Source of the DNA: Alphaproteobacteria bacterium | GTDB lineage: Bacteria; Pseudomonadota; Alphaproteobacteria; Rhodospirillales; Rhodospirillaceae | DNA: 5,395 nt | Direction: 5' to 3' | Assembly (NCBI GenBank): GCA_003250275.1 | Contig: QKGW01000303.1 | Coordinates: forward strand, 1 to 5,395 | In this document: positions 4,391-5,395 of the stretch, piece after piece | How the letters are laid out: each line of letters starts with the position of its first letter | How positions within the stretch are numbered: position 1 is the stretch's first letter | Made by a program: the position numbers and the translations under genes | Notes under the pieces: generated by a model | The model's database searches: none | What the model was told of the DNA's origin: nothing | Seen by the model: only the letters and a program-made list of their open reading frames with translations

Positions 4391-5395
4391 CACGAACCTC
4401 CCCACGAGGCGAGGCCGGGGAACAGCCAGATCAGCACCGCCACCGCGAGCATCCCCGCGACGTAGGGCGCGCAGCCCCTGGCGACGTCGATCACCCGCAC
4501 CGGCACCAGGGTGGCGACGACGAACAGGCACAGCCCGACCGGCGGCGTCACCAGCCCGACCGCGAGCACGATCAGGAACACCATCGTCACCGCGAGCGGA
4601 TCGAGGCCGTAGTGCGCGATCAGCGGATAGAGGATCGGGCCGATCATCAGGATCGTGGTGGTGGTGTCGAGGAACATTCCGCAGACGAACAGCAGCGCCG
4701 CGGCGACGAGCACGAACAGCCCGGGCGAGACCACGAGGTCGCGGAACAATGCGCCGACCAACTGCGGCAGGCCGACGACGGTGAGGAAGAACGAGAACAC
4801 CGTGGCGCAGGCGACGACGAACATGATCGACGCCGACATCCGCCCGGCGGACATCACGATCCGCGGCAGCTCGCGCCAGGAGAGTTCGCGGTAGATCGCC
4901 ATGGTCACGAACAGCGCGTAGAACACCGCGACCACCGAGGCTTCGGTGGGGGTGAACTCGCCGCTCACCGTGCCGCCGATGATGATCGCGGGCGCGCCGA
5001 TCGCGAGCAGGCCGTCCCGCCCGCTGCGCGCGAGGCGGCGCAGCGACGGACGGGTGAAGCGCGCCTGGTAGCCGTACATCAGGCAAAGCGTGGTCGAGAT
5101 CGCCATCAGCACCACGCCGATCAGCACCCCCGGGATCAGCCCGGCGAGGAACAGCTGATTGAGCGAGATGCCGGAAATGAAGCTCCACACGATCATCGGG
5201 ATCGACGGCGGGATGATCATCCCGATCGGCGACGAGGCGGCGGTGACCGAGGCGCTGAACAGCTGCGAATAGCCCTGCCGCTCCATCTGCGGGATCATCA
5301 CCGAGCCGACCGCCGAGGTGTCCGCCACCGACGAGCCGGAAATGCCGCCGAACACCATCGACGCGCCGATGTTGGCGTTGGCGAGGCCGCCGGGC
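4390..5395 (-). CDS. dctM: TRAP transporter large membrane subunit, DctM family (5' end outside window)
   Basis: The last 334 residues of the large TRAP permease subunit, an inner-membrane protein that moves substrate using the sodium (or proton) gradient, are visible. The frame stays open to the right edge, so roughly the first 90-100 residues of a typical 425-430 residue DctM are missing. Numbering from the first complete codon, GGLANANIGASMVFGGISGS (2-21) is the conserved DctM scoop motif. It is followed by GMIIPPSIPMIVW (58-70), FTPTEAS (147-153), MFLDTTTTILMIGPIL (240-255) and VTPPVGLCLFV (282-292). Several long hydrophobic helices lie between. The internal Met at 5358 is not the start, because conserved sequence continues upstream of it. 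The gene is followed directly by dctQ (1-base overlap). The substrate cannot be predicted from DctM. A dctP gene for the periplasmic binding protein is expected but not seen here. Confidence 0.95.
   Translation of the reverse strand, partial: PGGLANANIGASMVFGGISGSSVADTSAVGSVMIPQMERQGYSQLFSASVTAASSPIGMIIPPSIPMIVWSFISGISLNQLFLAGLIPGVLIGVVLMAISTTLCLMYGYQARFTRPSLRRLARSGRDGLLAIGAPAIIIGGTVSGEFTPTEASVVAVFYALFVTMAIYRELSWRELPRIVMSAGRMSASIMFVVACATVFSFFLTVVGLPQLVGALFRDLVVSPGLFVLVAAALLFVCGMFLDTTTTILMIGPILYPLIAHYGLDPLAVTMVFLIVLAVGLVTPPVGLCLFVVATLVPVRVIDVARGCAPYVAGMLAVAVLIWLFPGLASWGGS

Overview
The window is very GC-rich, and its gene content and order point to an alphaproteobacterium, plausibly Rhodospirillales-like. 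This is inferred from composition, the tRNA-Tyr/tRNA-Gly/tuf arrangement and a TRAP-linked catabolic operon. No species-level call is possible from the sequence alone.

Left part (1-740): a translation-machinery transcription unit on the minus strand. A strong promoter (605-632) reads leftward through tRNA-Tyr(GTA) and tRNA-Gly(TCC), both with encoded CCA ends, into tuf (EF-Tu). Only the first 48 codons of tuf lie inside the window. Transcribed divergently on the plus strand is rlmB (755-1573), a SPOUT-class 23S rRNA 2'-O-methyltransferase. This is ordinary housekeeping DNA.

Right part (1570-5395): a tightly packed minus-strand operon, read from right to left. Its order is dctM (TRAP large membrane subunit, 5' end outside the window), dctQ (TRAP small membrane subunit), a 3-hydroxyisobutyrate / tartronate-semialdehyde-reductase-like dehydrogenase, rpiB and rbsK. 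Neighbouring genes overlap by 1 or 4 bases or are separated by 3 bases, and each downstream start has a clear Shine-Dalgarno sequence, so translational coupling is likely. The operon looks like an uptake-and-catabolism module. The TRAP transporter brings in a small organic acid or sugar derivative, the dehydrogenase acts on a carbonyl/hydroxy-acid intermediate, and the kinase and isomerase feed a phosphorylated pentose (or similar sugar) into the pentose phosphate pathway. The true substrate cannot be read from this window, and the solute-binding protein (dctP), promoter and regulator are presumably beyond base 5395.

The two blocks meet tail to tail: the stop codons of rlmB and rbsK overlap, with a small palindrome just inside the rbsK 3' end. 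I found no CRISPR array, insertion sequence, phage gene or defence gene, and nothing that qualifies as a clearly undescribed system. The items most worth a second look are the unidentified substrate of the TRAP/RbsK/RpiB/dehydrogenase operon and a dense cluster of mutually exclusive inverted repeats in the leader of the tRNA-tuf transcript.
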